Origin: an uncultured bacterium
GTDB taxonomy: Bacteria; Cyanobacteriota; Vampirovibrionia; Gastranaerophilales; Gastranaerophilaceae
Length of the DNA: 64,000 bases
Direction: 5' to 3'
NCBI GenBank assembly: GCA_949300485.1
Contig: CASGEL010000001.1
Coordinates: 1 to 64,000 of the forward strand
The notes under the pieces are model-generated. The model made no database searches. It saw only the letters and a list, made by a program, of their open reading frames with translations, and was not told where the DNA came from. The position numbers and the translations under genes are program-made. Shown here one piece after another: positions 26,736-35,983 of this stretch (its first letter is position 1; every line of letters starts with the position of its first letter).

Positions 26736-27278
26736 ATGCAAATTAACAACACTCAATGCCCATATCCAAAATCAACATCTTTCGGTATGGCTGTAAAAAT
26801 TACTAAAGGTGGAGCTGATTATTTAAGAAAACAAGGTACAGCAACTTTAGAAAAATTAAGTACTATTGGAGATGAAATGAAAGATTACAAACACTGGGAT
26901 TTGTTTGTAACAGAAGATGGTTTTGTAGCAAGACCCAAAGCAAACATGAAAAACGGTTTCAAGGATTTTGTTAGAATAGATCCTTCAAATATTTTTCCTA
27001 GTTCTGGGCAAATTAGAATAGAATCAAGATACTCTGACTTTGGCAACAAAGGAGAAGAAGCAAATATTCTTATTGAAGGATTAAAAGATGGGGAAGCAGT
27101 CAAAATTGCTCAAAAAATAAAAGAAGAGACTACACTTGGGCGCTTCGCAGAACTTATAAGATTGCTTGAAAAAAGAGATGCTAAAACTGCGGCAGAAGAA
27201 GCCGCAAAAGCTGCAGAAGAAGCTAAACGTTCAAGTATTGTAAATGATTTAATCTCAAAATTTGGTTTTGATGCTTAA
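26736..27278 (+). CDS. FG-motif hypothetical protein
   Basis: 180 residues, preceded by AAAGGAACG. The N-terminus MQINNTQCPYPKSTSFGMAVK has the F-G motif (residues 16-17) followed by basic residues. The rest is soluble: a short alpha/beta part (KDYKHWDLFVTEDGFVARPK) and an Ala/Glu/Lys helix near the C-terminus (RDAKTAAEEAAKAAEEAKRS, residues ~148-167) ending NDLISKFGFDA. No family recognised. It is monocistronic, bracketed by its own terminators, just upstream of fusA. Confidence 0.65.
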   Translation: MQINNTQCPYPKSTSFGMAVKITKGGADYLRKQGTATLEKLSTIGDEMKDYKHWDLFVTEDGFVARPKANMKNGFKDFVRIDPSNIFPSSGQIRIESRYSDFGNKGEEANILIEGLKDGEAVKIAQKIKEETTLGRFAELIRLLEKRDAKTAAEEAAKAAEEAKRSSIVNDLISKFGFDA

Positions 27279-27300
27279 GGTTAAATCAATTTTATTTACA

Positions 27301-27326
27301 AAAAAGCTCCTTAACGGAGCTTTTTT
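27301..27326 (+). terminator. intrinsic terminator upstream of fusA
   Basis: Stem AAAAAGCTCC/GGAGCTTTTT with a 5-base loop and T-run, 22 bases after the preceding stop. Confidence 0.9.
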
Positions 27327-27366
27327 AATTATGATTTAATAAACATTCATAAATCATTGTATATAT

Positions 27367-27394
27367 TTGAAAATTATCATGTTTATGGGATAAT
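27367..27394 (+). promoter_or_regulatory. probable sigma-70 type promoter of fusA
   Basis: TTGAAA (27367-27372), a 16-base spacer and GATAAT (27389-27394), about 60 bases before the fusA ATG and downstream of a terminator. Based on consensus only. Confidence 0.55.
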
Positions 27395-27456
27395 TTTTAT
27401 GAGGCTAAATATAAAATAGCGATGTACATATATAAATAGAAAAAGGAAAAAGAAAA

Positions 27457-29547
27457 ATGGCAAGACAAACTCCATTGGAAAAAATTAGAAACATTGGTAT
27501 TGCAGCCCACATCGATGCCGGTAAAACAACTACTACAGAACGTATTTTGTTTTATACAGGTAAAACTCACAAAATCGGTGAAGTTCACGATGGTGCAGCT
27601 GTAACAGACTTTATGGAACAAGAAAGAGAACGTGGTATTACAATCCAATCTGCTGCAGTAACAGCAACCTGGAAAGGCCACCAGATTAACATTATTGATA
27701 CCCCGGGACACGTTGACTTTACTATTGAAGTCGAACGTTCACTTCGTGTATTAGACGGTGTTGTTGCTGTATTCTGTGCAGTAGGCGGTGTTCAATCTCA
27801 ATCAGAAACTGTTTGGAGACAAGCTAACCGTTACGAAGTTCCTCGTATGGTTTTCGTTAATAAAATGGACAGAACAGGTGCTGACTTCTATAGAGTTGTA
27901 GATCAAATTAAAAACAGATTAGGTGCAAATGCAGTACCTATCCAGTTACCTATCGGTGCTGAAGATAAATTCACAGGTTTGATTGACCTTATGACAATGA
28001 AAGCTGAAATTTATACTAACGATTTAGGTACTGATATCAGAGAAGAAGATGTTCCTGCAGATATGGCAGAAAAAGCAAAAGAATATCGTGATGCTATGGT
28101 TGAAGCTATCGCATCTGAAGATGATGCTTTAATGGAAAAATACTTCGAAGATCCTGATTCAATTACTGTAGAAGAATTGAAAAAAGTTTTAAGAAAAGCA
28201 GTTTGCAACAACAAGATTGTTCCTGTATGCTGCGGTACAGCATTCAAAAATAAAGGTGTACAATTATTATTAAATGCTGTTGTTGACTATATGCCATCTC
28301 CTGTTGATGTTAAAGCTATCGAAGGGGAATTGGAAGATGGTACAAAAACAGAAAGACACTCTTCTGATGATGAACCATTCTCTGCTTTGGCATTTAAAGT
28401 TATGACTGACCCATTTGTAGGTCGTTTAACTTTCTTAAGAGTTTATTCTGGAAAAATTACTTCTGGATCTTATGTACTAAATGCTACAAACGGTAAGAAA
28501 GAACGTATTTCTAGATTGGTTCGTATGTATGCGGATCAAAGACTTGAAGAATCTGAAGTATATGCTGGTGATATTTGTGCAGCTGTTGGTTTGAAAGATA
28601 CAACTACAGGTGATACATTATGTGACGAAAAGGCTCCAATTATTTTGGAAAAAATGACATTCCCTGAACCTGTTATTTCAGTTGCTATTGAACCAAAAAC
28701 AAAAGCTGACCAGGATAAAATGGGTATTGCTCTTCAAAAACTTGCAGAAGAAGATCCTTCATTCAGAGTTAAATCTGATGAAGAAACTGGTCAAACAATT
28801 ATTTCAGGTATGGGAGAACTTCATCTTGATATTATTGTTGACCGTATGTTAAGAGAATTCAAAGTAGAAGCTAATATCGGTAAACCTCAAGTTGCATACA
28901 GAGAAACAATTAGAGGAACAGCTGATCAAGATTCTAAATTTGCTCGTCAATCAGGTGGTAAAGGTCAATACGGACACGTTAAAATCAGAATTTCTCCGGC
29001 AGAAGAAAATGCAGGATTTGTATTTGAAAACAAAATTGTCGGTGGTGCTATTCCAAAAGAATACATCGAACCTGCAAGAAAAGGTATGGAAGAAGCATTG
29101 GAAGGCGGTATCTTAGCAGGATATCCAATGATAGACGTTAAAGTTGAACTTTACGATGGTTCTTACCACGAAGTTGACTCTTCAGAAATGGCATTTAAAA
29201 TTGCCGGTTCTATGGCAATCAAAGAAGGTACTAAAAAAGCTCAGCCTTGCATCTTAGAACCAATGATGAAGGTTGAAGTTGAAATTCCGGAAGAATTTAC
29301 CGGTACCATTATCGGTGATATTTCTAGAAGACGTGGAAGAGTTGAAGGACAAGAGCCTATTGGTAATACAGGTAACGTAATCGTTAGATCTATCGTTCCG
29401 TTAGCTAATATGTTCGGTTATGCAACAGACTTGAGATCTAATACTCAAGGCCGCGGAACATTCTCTATGGAATTTAAATGCTATGAACAAGTTCCTAAGA
29501 ATATTGAAGACGAAATTATTTCTAAATCAGGAGCAGCTAAAGCTTAA
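27457..29547 (+). CDS. fusA: translation elongation factor G
   Basis: 696 residues, full-length EF-G, the ribosomal translocase. G1 [13 protein letters not shown], switch [11 protein letters not shown] and G4 NKMD are intact. Domain IV ([14 protein letters not shown]) and the C-terminal domain V region ([18 protein letters not shown], then [12 protein letters not shown]) are complete. It stands alone rather than in the usual str operon (rpsL-rpsG-fusA-tuf); a good promoter and terminators flank it. AAAAAGGAAAAAG precedes the ATG. Confidence 0.98.
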   Translation: MARQTPLEKIRNIGIAAHIDAGKTTTTERILFYTGKTHKIGEVHDGAAVTDFMEQERERGITIQSAAVTATWKGHQINIIDTPGHVDFTIEVERSLRVLDGVVAVFCAVGGVQSQSETVWRQANRYEVPRMVFVNKMDRTGADFYRVVDQIKNRLGANAVPIQLPIGAEDKFTGLIDLMTMKAEIYTNDLGTDIREEDVPADMAEKAKEYRDAMVEAIASEDDALMEKYFEDPDSITVEELKKVLRKAVCNNKIVPVCCGTAFKNKGVQLLLNAVVDYMPSPVDVKAIEGELEDGTKTERHSSDDEPFSALAFKVMTDPFVGRLTFLRVYSGKITSGSYVLNATNGKKERISRLVRMYADQRLEESEVYAGDICAAVGLKDTTTGDTLCDEKAPIILEKMTFPEPVISVAIEPKTKADQDKMGIALQKLAEEDPSFRVKSDEETGQTIISGMGELHLDIIVDRMLREFKVEANIGKPQVAYRETIRGTADQDSKFARQSGGKGQYGHVKIRISPAEENAGFVFENKIVGGAIPKEYIEPARKGMEEALEGGILAGYPMIDVKVELYDGSYHEVDSSEMAFKIAGSMAIKEGTKKAQPCILEPMMKVEVEIPEEFTGTIIGDISRRRGRVEGQEPIGNTGNVIVRSIVPLANMFGYATDLRSNTQGRGTFSMEFKCYEQVPKNIEDEIISKSGAAKA

Positions 29548-29562
29548 CCTGTAAAGAATTAT

Positions 29563-29601
29563 AAAAAAAGGACCAAAGGTTATAACCTTTGGTTCTTTTT
29601 T
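29563..29601 (+). terminator. intrinsic terminator of fusA
   Basis: Long stem AAAAAAGGACCAAAGGT / ACCTTTGGTTCTTTTTT with a 4-base loop, 15 bases after the fusA stop. It is symmetric enough to act on the convergent unit as well. Confidence 0.95.
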
Positions 29602-29623
29602 ATATAAAAGAGTTATATTATTA

Positions 29624-30022
29624 CTATTTACCGCCGCTAATTCCGCCATATACGAAATCTGCTTTTATCGCTGTTAATAACAATTTCTGCCAAGTATTTT
29701 CATAAGATTGTATCTCATTTAACTGAGTTTCAAGATTTTCTTTTTCGATATCCAGTTGAGATTCCCAGGAGTTTATATTTGCAAGTTCAAACTCATGATC
29801 ATTTTGTAACTCTAATAACAACTGAGAATATTCATCAGTTCCGTAACCATAATTTTCATCATAATATAATGCACTCAATTTCGCATTATACTCCTGCTGC
29901 GCTGTAGCAGACTGCTTTGATGCAGATAACTGCTTCATTTGAACATCAGATAATTTCATACTAATAGCACTTTTCTGTTGTGTGTAGAATAATAATTTTT
30001 CTTGTAAATTTGCAATAGCCAT
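29624..30022 (-). CDS. small coiled-coil hypothetical protein
   Basis: 132 residues, almost wholly helical by composition: NLQEKLLFYTQQKSAISMKL and SQLDIEKENLETQLNEIQSYE form heptad-like stretches around a short Tyr/Gly segment (YYDENYGYGTDEY). It has no signal peptide and ends in KADFVYGGISGGK. Size and make-up recall small secreted coiled-coil proteins of flagellar or type III-like systems, but no such genes are here. Monocistronic; function unknown. Confidence 0.6.
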   Translation of the reverse strand: MAIANLQEKLLFYTQQKSAISMKLSDVQMKQLSASKQSATAQQEYNAKLSALYYDENYGYGTDEYSQLLLELQNDHEFELANINSWESQLDIEKENLETQLNEIQSYENTWQKLLLTAIKADFVYGGISGGK

Positions 30023-30176
30023 AACTCTGTCCTCTTATTTTTAATCTCTCTTAATTATATAAAGTATTTTTATAATAGCAGATTTCAAAGTTTGCATATT
30101 GTGTTACATTTCTTAATAAAATACAAATAGTAAATATTTTATTGACAATAAAGAAAATATAATTATACAAATTAAT

Positions 30177-30548
30177 ATGCAATGGAGTGAAATTTTTAAT
30201 CTAAACAAAAAATGTACCCACGATAAAGTTCCTTTAGATGAAGATATCGGTTATTGTCCAGATTGTGGAGAATTGATCGAAAATCACTGGTATATCACCA
30301 GATGCGGATGCTGTGGGGTAAAATTACGTGCAACAATTCGAAATGAAGAGGTTGTACCTGAAGATGGCTTTTGTCACAATTGCGGAAGTAAATTGTATTA
30401 TGTTGAAGAAATCGAAAAAATCGACTGTATTAATATTAATTATGCAATTCTAGTCAGAGAAATTATGAAGAATGAAATAACCGAATACACTCAAAGTTGG
30501 CAGGATGCTATGAAAACATCAAGTTACAAACCGAAACTGCTGCGATAA
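30177..30548 (+). CDS. zinc-ribbon protein of unknown function
   Basis: 123 residues with three Cys-pair knuckles: YCPDCGEL, RCGCCGVKL and FCHNCGSKL, plus an earlier Cys-His (KKCTHD), consistent with two zinc ribbons in residues ~13-80. The C-terminal part is a plain helical tail. No binding site is evident upstream. The 3' end overlaps the end of the convergent spmB gene by 41 bases. Confidence 0.65.
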   Translation: MQWSEIFNLNKKCTHDKVPLDEDIGYCPDCGELIENHWYITRCGCCGVKLRATIRNEEVVPEDGFCHNCGSKLYYVEEIEKIDCININYAILVREIMKNEITEYTQSWQDAMKTSSYKPKLLR

Positions 30549-31044
30549 TACCGATTAAATCAGCCAAAAGTCCGACGATAAGAGCATAGCGAATTTTGGA
30601 AATCCCAACCGCACCAAAATAAACCGCTAAAACATAAAATGTTGTTTCACTGCTCCCAACCATCACAGCAGCTAATTTCGTCGCATAAGAGTCAGGCCCA
30701 AGATTATTTGCAATATCAGAAAAAATCCCCAATGCTCCTGAACCGGATAATGACCTTACTATCATCAGCGGCAACGTATCCGCAGGAATATTACATTTTG
30801 TAAGAAGAGGATTCAGTATAGATGCCAGCATATCTATAGCACCACTTGCACGAAGCATTGAAATGCCGACAATTATAGCAACCAAATATGGGATAATCTT
30901 TACTGCTATTCTAAAACCATCTTTAGCGCCAACAGTAAATTCTTCATATAAAGGAACTTTTTTCGCAAGTCCGTATGTTAAAACAAATACCAAAATAAAA
31001 GGCAATGCCCATAGTGAAATTAAATTAAGGAGCTTTGTTATCAC
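30508..31044 (-). CDS. spmB: spore maturation protein B family membrane protein
   Basis: 178 residues, SpmB-like with a Gate/nucleoside-transporter-recognition fold. Motifs: GAKDGFRIAVKIIPYLVAIIVGISMLRASG, VRSLSGSGALGIFSD and MVGSSETTFYVLAVYFGAVGI. The start is GTG at 31044 with GAGGAAG just upstream, overlapping the end of spmA by 20 bases. SpmA/SpmB pairs occur in many non-sporulating bacteria, where their transport role is unknown. Confidence 0.92.
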   Translation of the reverse strand: MITKLLNLISLWALPFILVFVLTYGLAKKVPLYEEFTVGAKDGFRIAVKIIPYLVAIIVGISMLRASGAIDMLASILNPLLTKCNIPADTLPLMIVRSLSGSGALGIFSDIANNLGPDSYATKLAAVMVGSSETTFYVLAVYFGAVGISKIRYALIVGLLADLIGIIAAVSVCNLMFS

Positions 31045-31651
31045 AATCTTCCTCCATTTCTTTTTTCACTATTTGTGGGGCAAAAAATTTCTGTCCCAAC
31101 TTTGCTAAAATAATTGCTGATATAAAGGATATCAATGTAACCAACAGAGTCGGAGCAATAATTTCAGTAGGATTTTTATATCCTATGCCGACTAAAACTG
31201 CAATAACAGTAGCCGGAATTAATTGAAATCCTGCTGTATTCATTCCTAAAAATAAACACATAGAATTTGATGCAGTTGTTTTATCTTTATTCACTTTTTG
31301 CATCTCTTCCATCGCTCTAATACCAAACGGGGTAGCAGCATTAGCAAGTCCAAATGCATTGGCAGTAAAATTCATAGCTATATCACCAATTGCTGGGGAA
31401 TCCTGAGGCAATTCATTGAATAAACGCTTAGTAACAGGTTTTATAATTTTGGCAATTAATTTTATCAAACCTGACTTTTCTGCTATTCTCATAATTCCAA
31501 GCCAAAAAGCCATAATTCCAATCAATGAAAGAGCTATTTTAACAGATAATTCTGCACCGGACATAACTGCATTAATAACATCTTGCAGTGTTCCGTTAAT
31601 TGCCCCTATTATTATTGAAATTACTATTAAAAGATAGAAAATATAATTCAT
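31025..31651 (-). CDS. spmA: spore maturation protein A family membrane protein
   Basis: 208 residues, polytopic. Conserved SpmA features: GAELSVKIALSLIGIMAFWLGIMRIAEKSG, NELPQDSPAIGDIAMNFTANAFGLANAATPFGI and CLFLGMNTAGFQLIPATVIA. It forms a pair with spmB. No sporulation genes are visible in the window, so the name should not be read as function. Confidence 0.93.
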   Translation of the reverse strand: MNYIFYLLIVISIIIGAINGTLQDVINAVMSGAELSVKIALSLIGIMAFWLGIMRIAEKSGLIKLIAKIIKPVTKRLFNELPQDSPAIGDIAMNFTANAFGLANAATPFGIRAMEEMQKVNKDKTTASNSMCLFLGMNTAGFQLIPATVIAVLVGIGYKNPTEIIAPTLLVTLISFISAIILAKLGQKFFAPQIVKKEMEEDCDNKAP

Positions 31652-31694
31652 AATAAACCAATTATGTCATTAAATTTACCAAGGGTCAATTTAC

Positions 31695-32297
31695 TTACGA
31701 ATTGAAATAATTTATCATTATCTCATTAATAAGATTATTCATCTCAGAAGCACCTGATTTTACTCTTTTGGGAGAATAAATTTCAGCTATTGCCTCAGGG
31801 TAATTATCAGAATATGTTTCTTCCAAATCTTCGCCTAGAATAACTGAAACTGCTGCATCTTTACTACTCATATAATCTCTGTCAACTTTGAATTTATTAT
31901 CCTGATTATTTGTTACTTTATTTATTAGTTTAGCAAGGTATGAGAAGAATTGTAGATTTTGGTCGCTAACTTCAAGCTCTTTATCCGCGTCATTTATGTA
32001 GACCTGATAATCTACTGTTTTGCCAAGGTAATCCGTTACGATATCTTTTGAAATTGCAATATTTAACATAGCAGGATCTATTGGATGATAATAGTCATTT
32101 AAATTTGTTGTTTTAATTTTATTTTTGAACTCTGTTAAATCATTGCCTTTATCATCATCAGACAATTCAAGATTGAGAAAATGCTCATCTTCGACCTCGA
32201 AAAACTCTTCGGGATTATTTTCGTCAGGTTCTACGTACTGGGCATATCTTCTTTTTTCATATCCTACATTTTTTATTCCGGTAAAATTAACTTGCAT
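31695..32297 (-). CDS. hypothetical protein with NFTG N-terminus
   Basis: 200 residues, strongly acidic. The N-terminus MQVNFTGIKNVGYEKRRYAQY gives F-T-G followed by basic residues, a variant of the F-G leader on other small proteins here. The rest has no recognisable domain: acidic 40-70, then a likely alpha/beta body (NLNDYYHPIDPAMLNIAIS, VDYQVYINDADKELEV). Preceded by AGAGAT. Monocistronic between spmA and pgk. Confidence 0.6.
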   Translation of the reverse strand: MQVNFTGIKNVGYEKRRYAQYVEPDENNPEEFFEVEDEHFLNLELSDDDKGNDLTEFKNKIKTTNLNDYYHPIDPAMLNIAISKDIVTDYLGKTVDYQVYINDADKELEVSDQNLQFFSYLAKLINKVTNNQDNKFKVDRDYMSSKDAAVSVILGEDLEETYSDNYPEAIAEIYSPKRVKSGASEMNNLINEIMINYFNS

Positions 32298-32362
32298 TAT
32301 TTAATATCTCTTTCATTCTATTTGGCAAATATTATAAAATACAAACAAAAATAATTTTGCGT

Positions 32363-32392
32363 AAAAAAGCGGGATTTTATAACCCCGCTTTT
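32363..32392 (-). terminator. intrinsic terminator of pgk
   Basis: Minus-strand stem AAAAGCGGG/CCCGCTTTT with a 10-base loop and T-run, 20 bases beyond the pgk stop. Confidence 0.9.
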
Positions 32393-32412
32393 AAAAGAAT
32401 AAGTTTTATTCT

Positions 32413-33615
32413 CTATGCTTCATCTAAAGCATCAACACCAGGTAATACTTTACCTTCAATAAATTCTAATGATGCGCCGCCGCCAGTTGATACATGAGTG
32501 AAATCTTCAGCTTTGCAGAATTTTTTAGCTGCAGAAACTGAATCTCCGCCGCCGATAACTGATACAGCACCGGATTTTGTAGCTTCAACAATGGCTTCTA
32601 ATACAGCTTTTGTACCTTCAGCAAATTTAGGATTTTCAAATGCACCTACAGGACCGTTCATCAATATTGTTTTTGAATCCTTAATTACTTGAGCGAAAGC
32701 TTTTCTTGAATCAGGGCCTGCATCAACACCTTCAAATCCGTCAGGAATTTCATTGATTTTAACAAATTCATTTTTACCGTTTCCTGAAAAATCATCTGTA
32801 GCCAATACATCTGTAGCCATTACAAGTTTTACACCTTTATCAGCTGCTTTCTTTTCAATAGCTTTTGCAACATCAATTTGATCATCTTCGCAAATTGAAT
32901 TACCTATTTTACCGCCGTTAGCTTTTACAAATGTATAAGCCATACCGCCGCCGATAATTAAATTATCAACTTTATCAATTAAGTTTTCTAAAACACCAAT
33001 TTTAGAAGAAACTTTAGCTCCGCCTACAACTGCTGTGAATGGTCTTGTAGGATTATCCAAAGCTTGAGATAAGCATCTGATTTCTTTTTCCATCAATAAG
33101 CCGGCAACTGCAGGTTTAACAACATGAGCCAATTTTGCAGTTGAAGTGTGTTTTCTGTGAGCTGCACCAAATGCATCGTTTACATAAAAATCACCTAATT
33201 TAGCAAGTTCATTAGCAAATGTCATATCATCATCTTTTGCTTCTTCTTCTTTATAAAATCTGATGTTTTCCAACAATGCAACCTGACCGTCTTTTAATGC
33301 TTCTAATTCTTTATCAGCACCTTTTCCAACAGGAGATTTTACAAATAATACATCTTCACCCAAAACTTTAGACATGTATTTTGCTACAGGTTCAAGTGAA
33401 AATTCCATATTCCATTCACCTTTTGGTCTGCCTAAGTGTGCCATTAAGATAATTTTTGCACCTTTATCTTTTAAATAATTAACTGTAGGCAAAATAGCCT
33501 GAATTCTGGTATCATCTGTAACATTTTTGTCTGCATCCAAAGGTACATTAACGTCAACCCTTACTAATGCTCTTTTTCCCTTGATATCACCAAGGTCTTT
33601 AATTGATTTTTTCAT
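32413..33615 (-). CDS. pgk: phosphoglycerate kinase
   Basis: 400 residues from ATG 33615, with AAGGAG upstream; an in-frame extension from 33645 is rejected. It transfers phosphate from 1,3-bisphosphoglycerate to ADP in glycolysis. Motifs: KRALVRVDVNVPLD, LMAHLGRPKG, LLENIRFYKEE, DAFGAAHRKHTST, VVGGAKVSSKIGVL, the nucleotide loop LMNGPVGAFE and VIGGGDSVSAAKK. Monocistronic here, not linked to gap or tpi. Confidence 0.98.
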   Translation of the reverse strand: MKKSIKDLGDIKGKRALVRVDVNVPLDADKNVTDDTRIQAILPTVNYLKDKGAKIILMAHLGRPKGEWNMEFSLEPVAKYMSKVLGEDVLFVKSPVGKGADKELEALKDGQVALLENIRFYKEEEAKDDDMTFANELAKLGDFYVNDAFGAAHRKHTSTAKLAHVVKPAVAGLLMEKEIRCLSQALDNPTRPFTAVVGGAKVSSKIGVLENLIDKVDNLIIGGGMAYTFVKANGGKIGNSICEDDQIDVAKAIEKKAADKGVKLVMATDVLATDDFSGNGKNEFVKINEIPDGFEGVDAGPDSRKAFAQVIKDSKTILMNGPVGAFENPKFAEGTKAVLEAIVEATKSGAVSVIGGGDSVSAAKKFCKAEDFTHVSTGGGASLEFIEGKVLPGVDALDEA

Positions 33616-33788
33616 ATGTATTCTCCTTCTTAAATGGTGTACCACCGCATGTATATTTTACAAAAAACATAACAGAATGTAAAAATTATCTTCAATTTCA
33701 TAAAGATTATATAAAAAATGCCCGAAATAAAAAATATTGACTTTTGAAAAAATATTATTAAACAGATTAGAAAGAAAGGTGTGTATTT

Positions 33789-34298
33789 ATGTCTATTAAT
33801 TCAATATCAACCTCATCTGTAAACTATTCGGATACAAGTCAACTATCCAAAATAAGTGAGGCAACAAAACGAAAATTACAAGCTCTTGGAATAGATCCTT
33901 CCAGTGTCACCTCTGAGGCTCAGGCTCAAACACTTATAGCAAGCGCCCAACAGCGACAACAAGTACAACAAACCCAACAAAGCAGCACTGAGAAAAAAAC
34001 AACCTCCAGCGAATCAGAACTTATATCTCAAGCAAAAACGCTTGCTTCAAAAATGGGAGTCAGTGTTTCTTCTAACGACTCACTGTCAGACATTTTAAGT
34101 ACATTGTCTTCAAAAATAAGCTCTATGAGCGCACAAGCAAACGGGGATGCTGTAAAGCTGCAAGAAATTAAACAGTTCCAGTCGGAATTATATTCTATAC
34201 AAAGCCAATATTCTACAGTACAACAGAATGACAATTCGCTCTACACTGCTATGAATATGACTGCAAATATAAATAAATATATGCTGGGATTACAATAG
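33789..34298 (+). CDS. Ser/Gln-rich coiled-coil hypothetical protein
   Basis: 169 residues. The N-terminus MSINSISTSSVNYSD is polar and lacks a signal peptide. The central Gln/Ser/Thr tract (QRQQVQQTQQSSTEKKTTSS) is followed by helical regions (LQEIKQFQSELYSIQSQYS). GAAAGGTG precedes it and a terminator follows it. It resembles in composition the coiled-coil protein at 29624. No family recognised; a surface or secreted role is conceivable. Confidence 0.6.
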   Translation: MSINSISTSSVNYSDTSQLSKISEATKRKLQALGIDPSSVTSEAQAQTLIASAQQRQQVQQTQQSSTEKKTTSSESELISQAKTLASKMGVSVSSNDSLSDILSTLSSKISSMSAQANGDAVKLQEIKQFQSELYSIQSQYSTVQQNDNSLYTAMNMTANINKYMLGLQ

Positions 34299-34323
34299 TA
34301 AAGTTTATTTGTTCATCAATATG

Positions 34324-34352
34324 AAAATCCTCACATAACAGTGGGGATTTTT
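34324..34352 (+). terminator. intrinsic terminator
   Basis: Stem AAAATCCTCAC/GTGGGGATTTT (one G-T pair), 6-base loop, T-rich 3' side; 25 bases after the stop at 34298. Confidence 0.85.
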
Positions 34353-34373
34353 ATTTATTTATTTACTTAATTA

Positions 34374-34402
34374 TTGACATACAACACTCAAGGTTATATC
34401 AT
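34374..34402 (+). promoter_or_regulatory. probable sigma-70 type promoter
   Basis: TTGACA (34374-34379), 17-base spacer, TATCAT (34397-34402), 39 bases before the ATG of the zinc-ribbon membrane protein and just after a terminator. Confidence 0.6.
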
Positions 34403-34441
34403 TTAATAAGCAGTAATCATAAATTCAAGAGGAGTTTTATA

Positions 34442-34870
34442 ATGGAAAATTCAGGGAAAAAATTATGTCCTTTCTGTAATGCAGAAATAGATAACAATGC
34501 AAAAAAATGTAAATTTTGCGGAGAATGGGTTTGTCAGGATGAAGATAATATTCCTCAAGAACTAAAGCATTTTAATTGGGGTGCATTTCTTATGAATTGG
34601 ATATGGGGTATAATGCATAAAAAATATATTACGCTGTTGTACTTCCCGGCATGCATAATACCGGTCATAGGGCCAATTGCAATATCTATTTGGTTTGGCC
34701 TTGCAGGTAATAAATGGGCTTGGGAATCTAAAACTTGGGAAAGCATTGAACAATTTAACGAAAGCCAGCAAAATTGGGTTCGAATATGGATAATTCTATT
34801 TATCCTGGGTATAATCTTTGCTATAAAAACAATAATCACTCTAGTTTACATAGGCAGCGTTGAAGTTTAA
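34442..34870 (+). CDS. zinc-ribbon membrane protein (DUF2628-like)
   Basis: 142 residues. An N-terminal zinc ribbon (CPFCNAEIDNNAKKCKFCGEWVC, quoted in part: CPFC...CKFC) precedes an aromatic-rich segment (HFNWGAFLMNWIWGIMHKK) and three likely TM helices (YITLLYFPACIIPVIGPIAI; IWFGLAG; IWIILFILGIIFAIKTIITL). The 'FNWGAFlmnwiWgi' pattern is typical of DUF2628/zinc-ribbon membrane proteins of unknown role. AAGAGGAG lies upstream. Confidence 0.75.
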   Translation: MENSGKKLCPFCNAEIDNNAKKCKFCGEWVCQDEDNIPQELKHFNWGAFLMNWIWGIMHKKYITLLYFPACIIPVIGPIAISIWFGLAGNKWAWESKTWESIEQFNESQQNWVRIWIILFILGIIFAIKTIITLVYIGSVEV

Positions 34871-34890
34871 ACCTCATCCGGAGATAAATC

Positions 34891-35829
34891 GTGAATAACA
34901 GGAATTTAATTTCTATATTTTTAATTATTCTTGCTGTTTTATGTGTGGTATTTAATAAGCAGATATCAGCCCCTTTTAAAAAACAGCCTGTAAAACAAGT
35001 TAAAAATACAATTTCTACAACAGAAAACAATATAAAGCCTTCTGTTGAAAAAAATGCAGATGATTTAATAAATATTCAAATAAATCCGCCGACAGAGCTG
35101 AGTTATAAGTTAAAAGAAAATATCTATGCTTCAAGAATAGATTACGTTCAAAACTCAATATTTCATTCGGAAAACTACCATCCATCAGACGAAGTTTTTG
35201 GAAGTATAGAAAGCGGTAAACCTTGGATTGCAAATGATATCTGTAAAGATTGGCAAACAAAAGCTCTAAAAATAGACGGGCCCTCAGAAGAAGCCCGATT
35301 TATCAATAATCCAACAATACTTGTTGCCATAGAATATCCGTTTTCTTTTAGTAATTTTGATGATGTATCCTGGTGTACAAATTCCATTTCTACAATTTCA
35401 CCAACTAAAATCACATATCAAAAATCAAAAAATGAAATTACAGTAAGCTACAAACGCTTACCGTTTGAAACAGAAAATAACCATTCATTTTATACTTTTA
35501 ACGGAGTTAATGCAAGGGATCTAGGGTATAAATACGCATATATTGACCAATCGAAAACAACATATGACAAAATAATTTTTCAAAATGACAGGAATATATC
35601 AAAAGGAATTATAGAATTTCAGAACTTTATTCACCTTGGAGGATCATGTAAAGTTCCGGGCGGTTGCAATAACGGTTCACCACGTCAAACTTATCTTGAA
35701 TTTAAACAGCAGGATACTGATTATTCACAATCAAACGGAGAAATTTATATAAAACTTTGGCATAAGAAACCTTCTTCTCCTTCTCAAAAGGCTGATATTA
35801 TAGAAAAAATTATTATTGAGGAATACTAA
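34891..35829 (+). CDS. exported hypothetical protein
   Basis: 312 residues, GTG start at 34891 with GGAGA upstream. An N-terminal signal anchor (LISIFLIILAVLCVVFNKQ) precedes a Lys/Asn-rich linker and a beta-rich body. The body has four Cys (ICKDW, WCTN, SCKVPGGCNNG) that may form disulfides. It is 20 bases after the zinc-ribbon membrane protein, so likely co-transcribed. No family recognised; probably periplasmic or surface-bound. Confidence 0.65.
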   Translation: MNNRNLISIFLIILAVLCVVFNKQISAPFKKQPVKQVKNTISTTENNIKPSVEKNADDLINIQINPPTELSYKLKENIYASRIDYVQNSIFHSENYHPSDEVFGSIESGKPWIANDICKDWQTKALKIDGPSEEARFINNPTILVAIEYPFSFSNFDDVSWCTNSISTISPTKITYQKSKNEITVSYKRLPFETENNHSFYTFNGVNARDLGYKYAYIDQSKTTYDKIIFQNDRNISKGIIEFQNFIHLGGSCKVPGGCNNGSPRQTYLEFKQQDTDYSQSNGEIYIKLWHKKPSSPSQKADIIEKIIIEEY

Positions 35830-35865
35830 TAAGTAACTTTGTGCTATATTATTATTGAACCATAA

Positions 35866-35938
<73 letters not shown>

Positions 35939-35943
35939 AATAA

Positions 35944-35980
35944 AAAATAATGTATACAATTTAGATGTATACATTATTTT
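35944..35980. terminator. bidirectional terminator between tRNA-Thr and the glycan operon
   Basis: Perfect inverted repeat AAAATAATGTATAC/GTATACATTATTTT, 9-base loop. It serves tRNA-Thr (+) and the end of the minus-strand glycan operon. Confidence 0.85.
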
Positions 35981-35983
35981 CTA

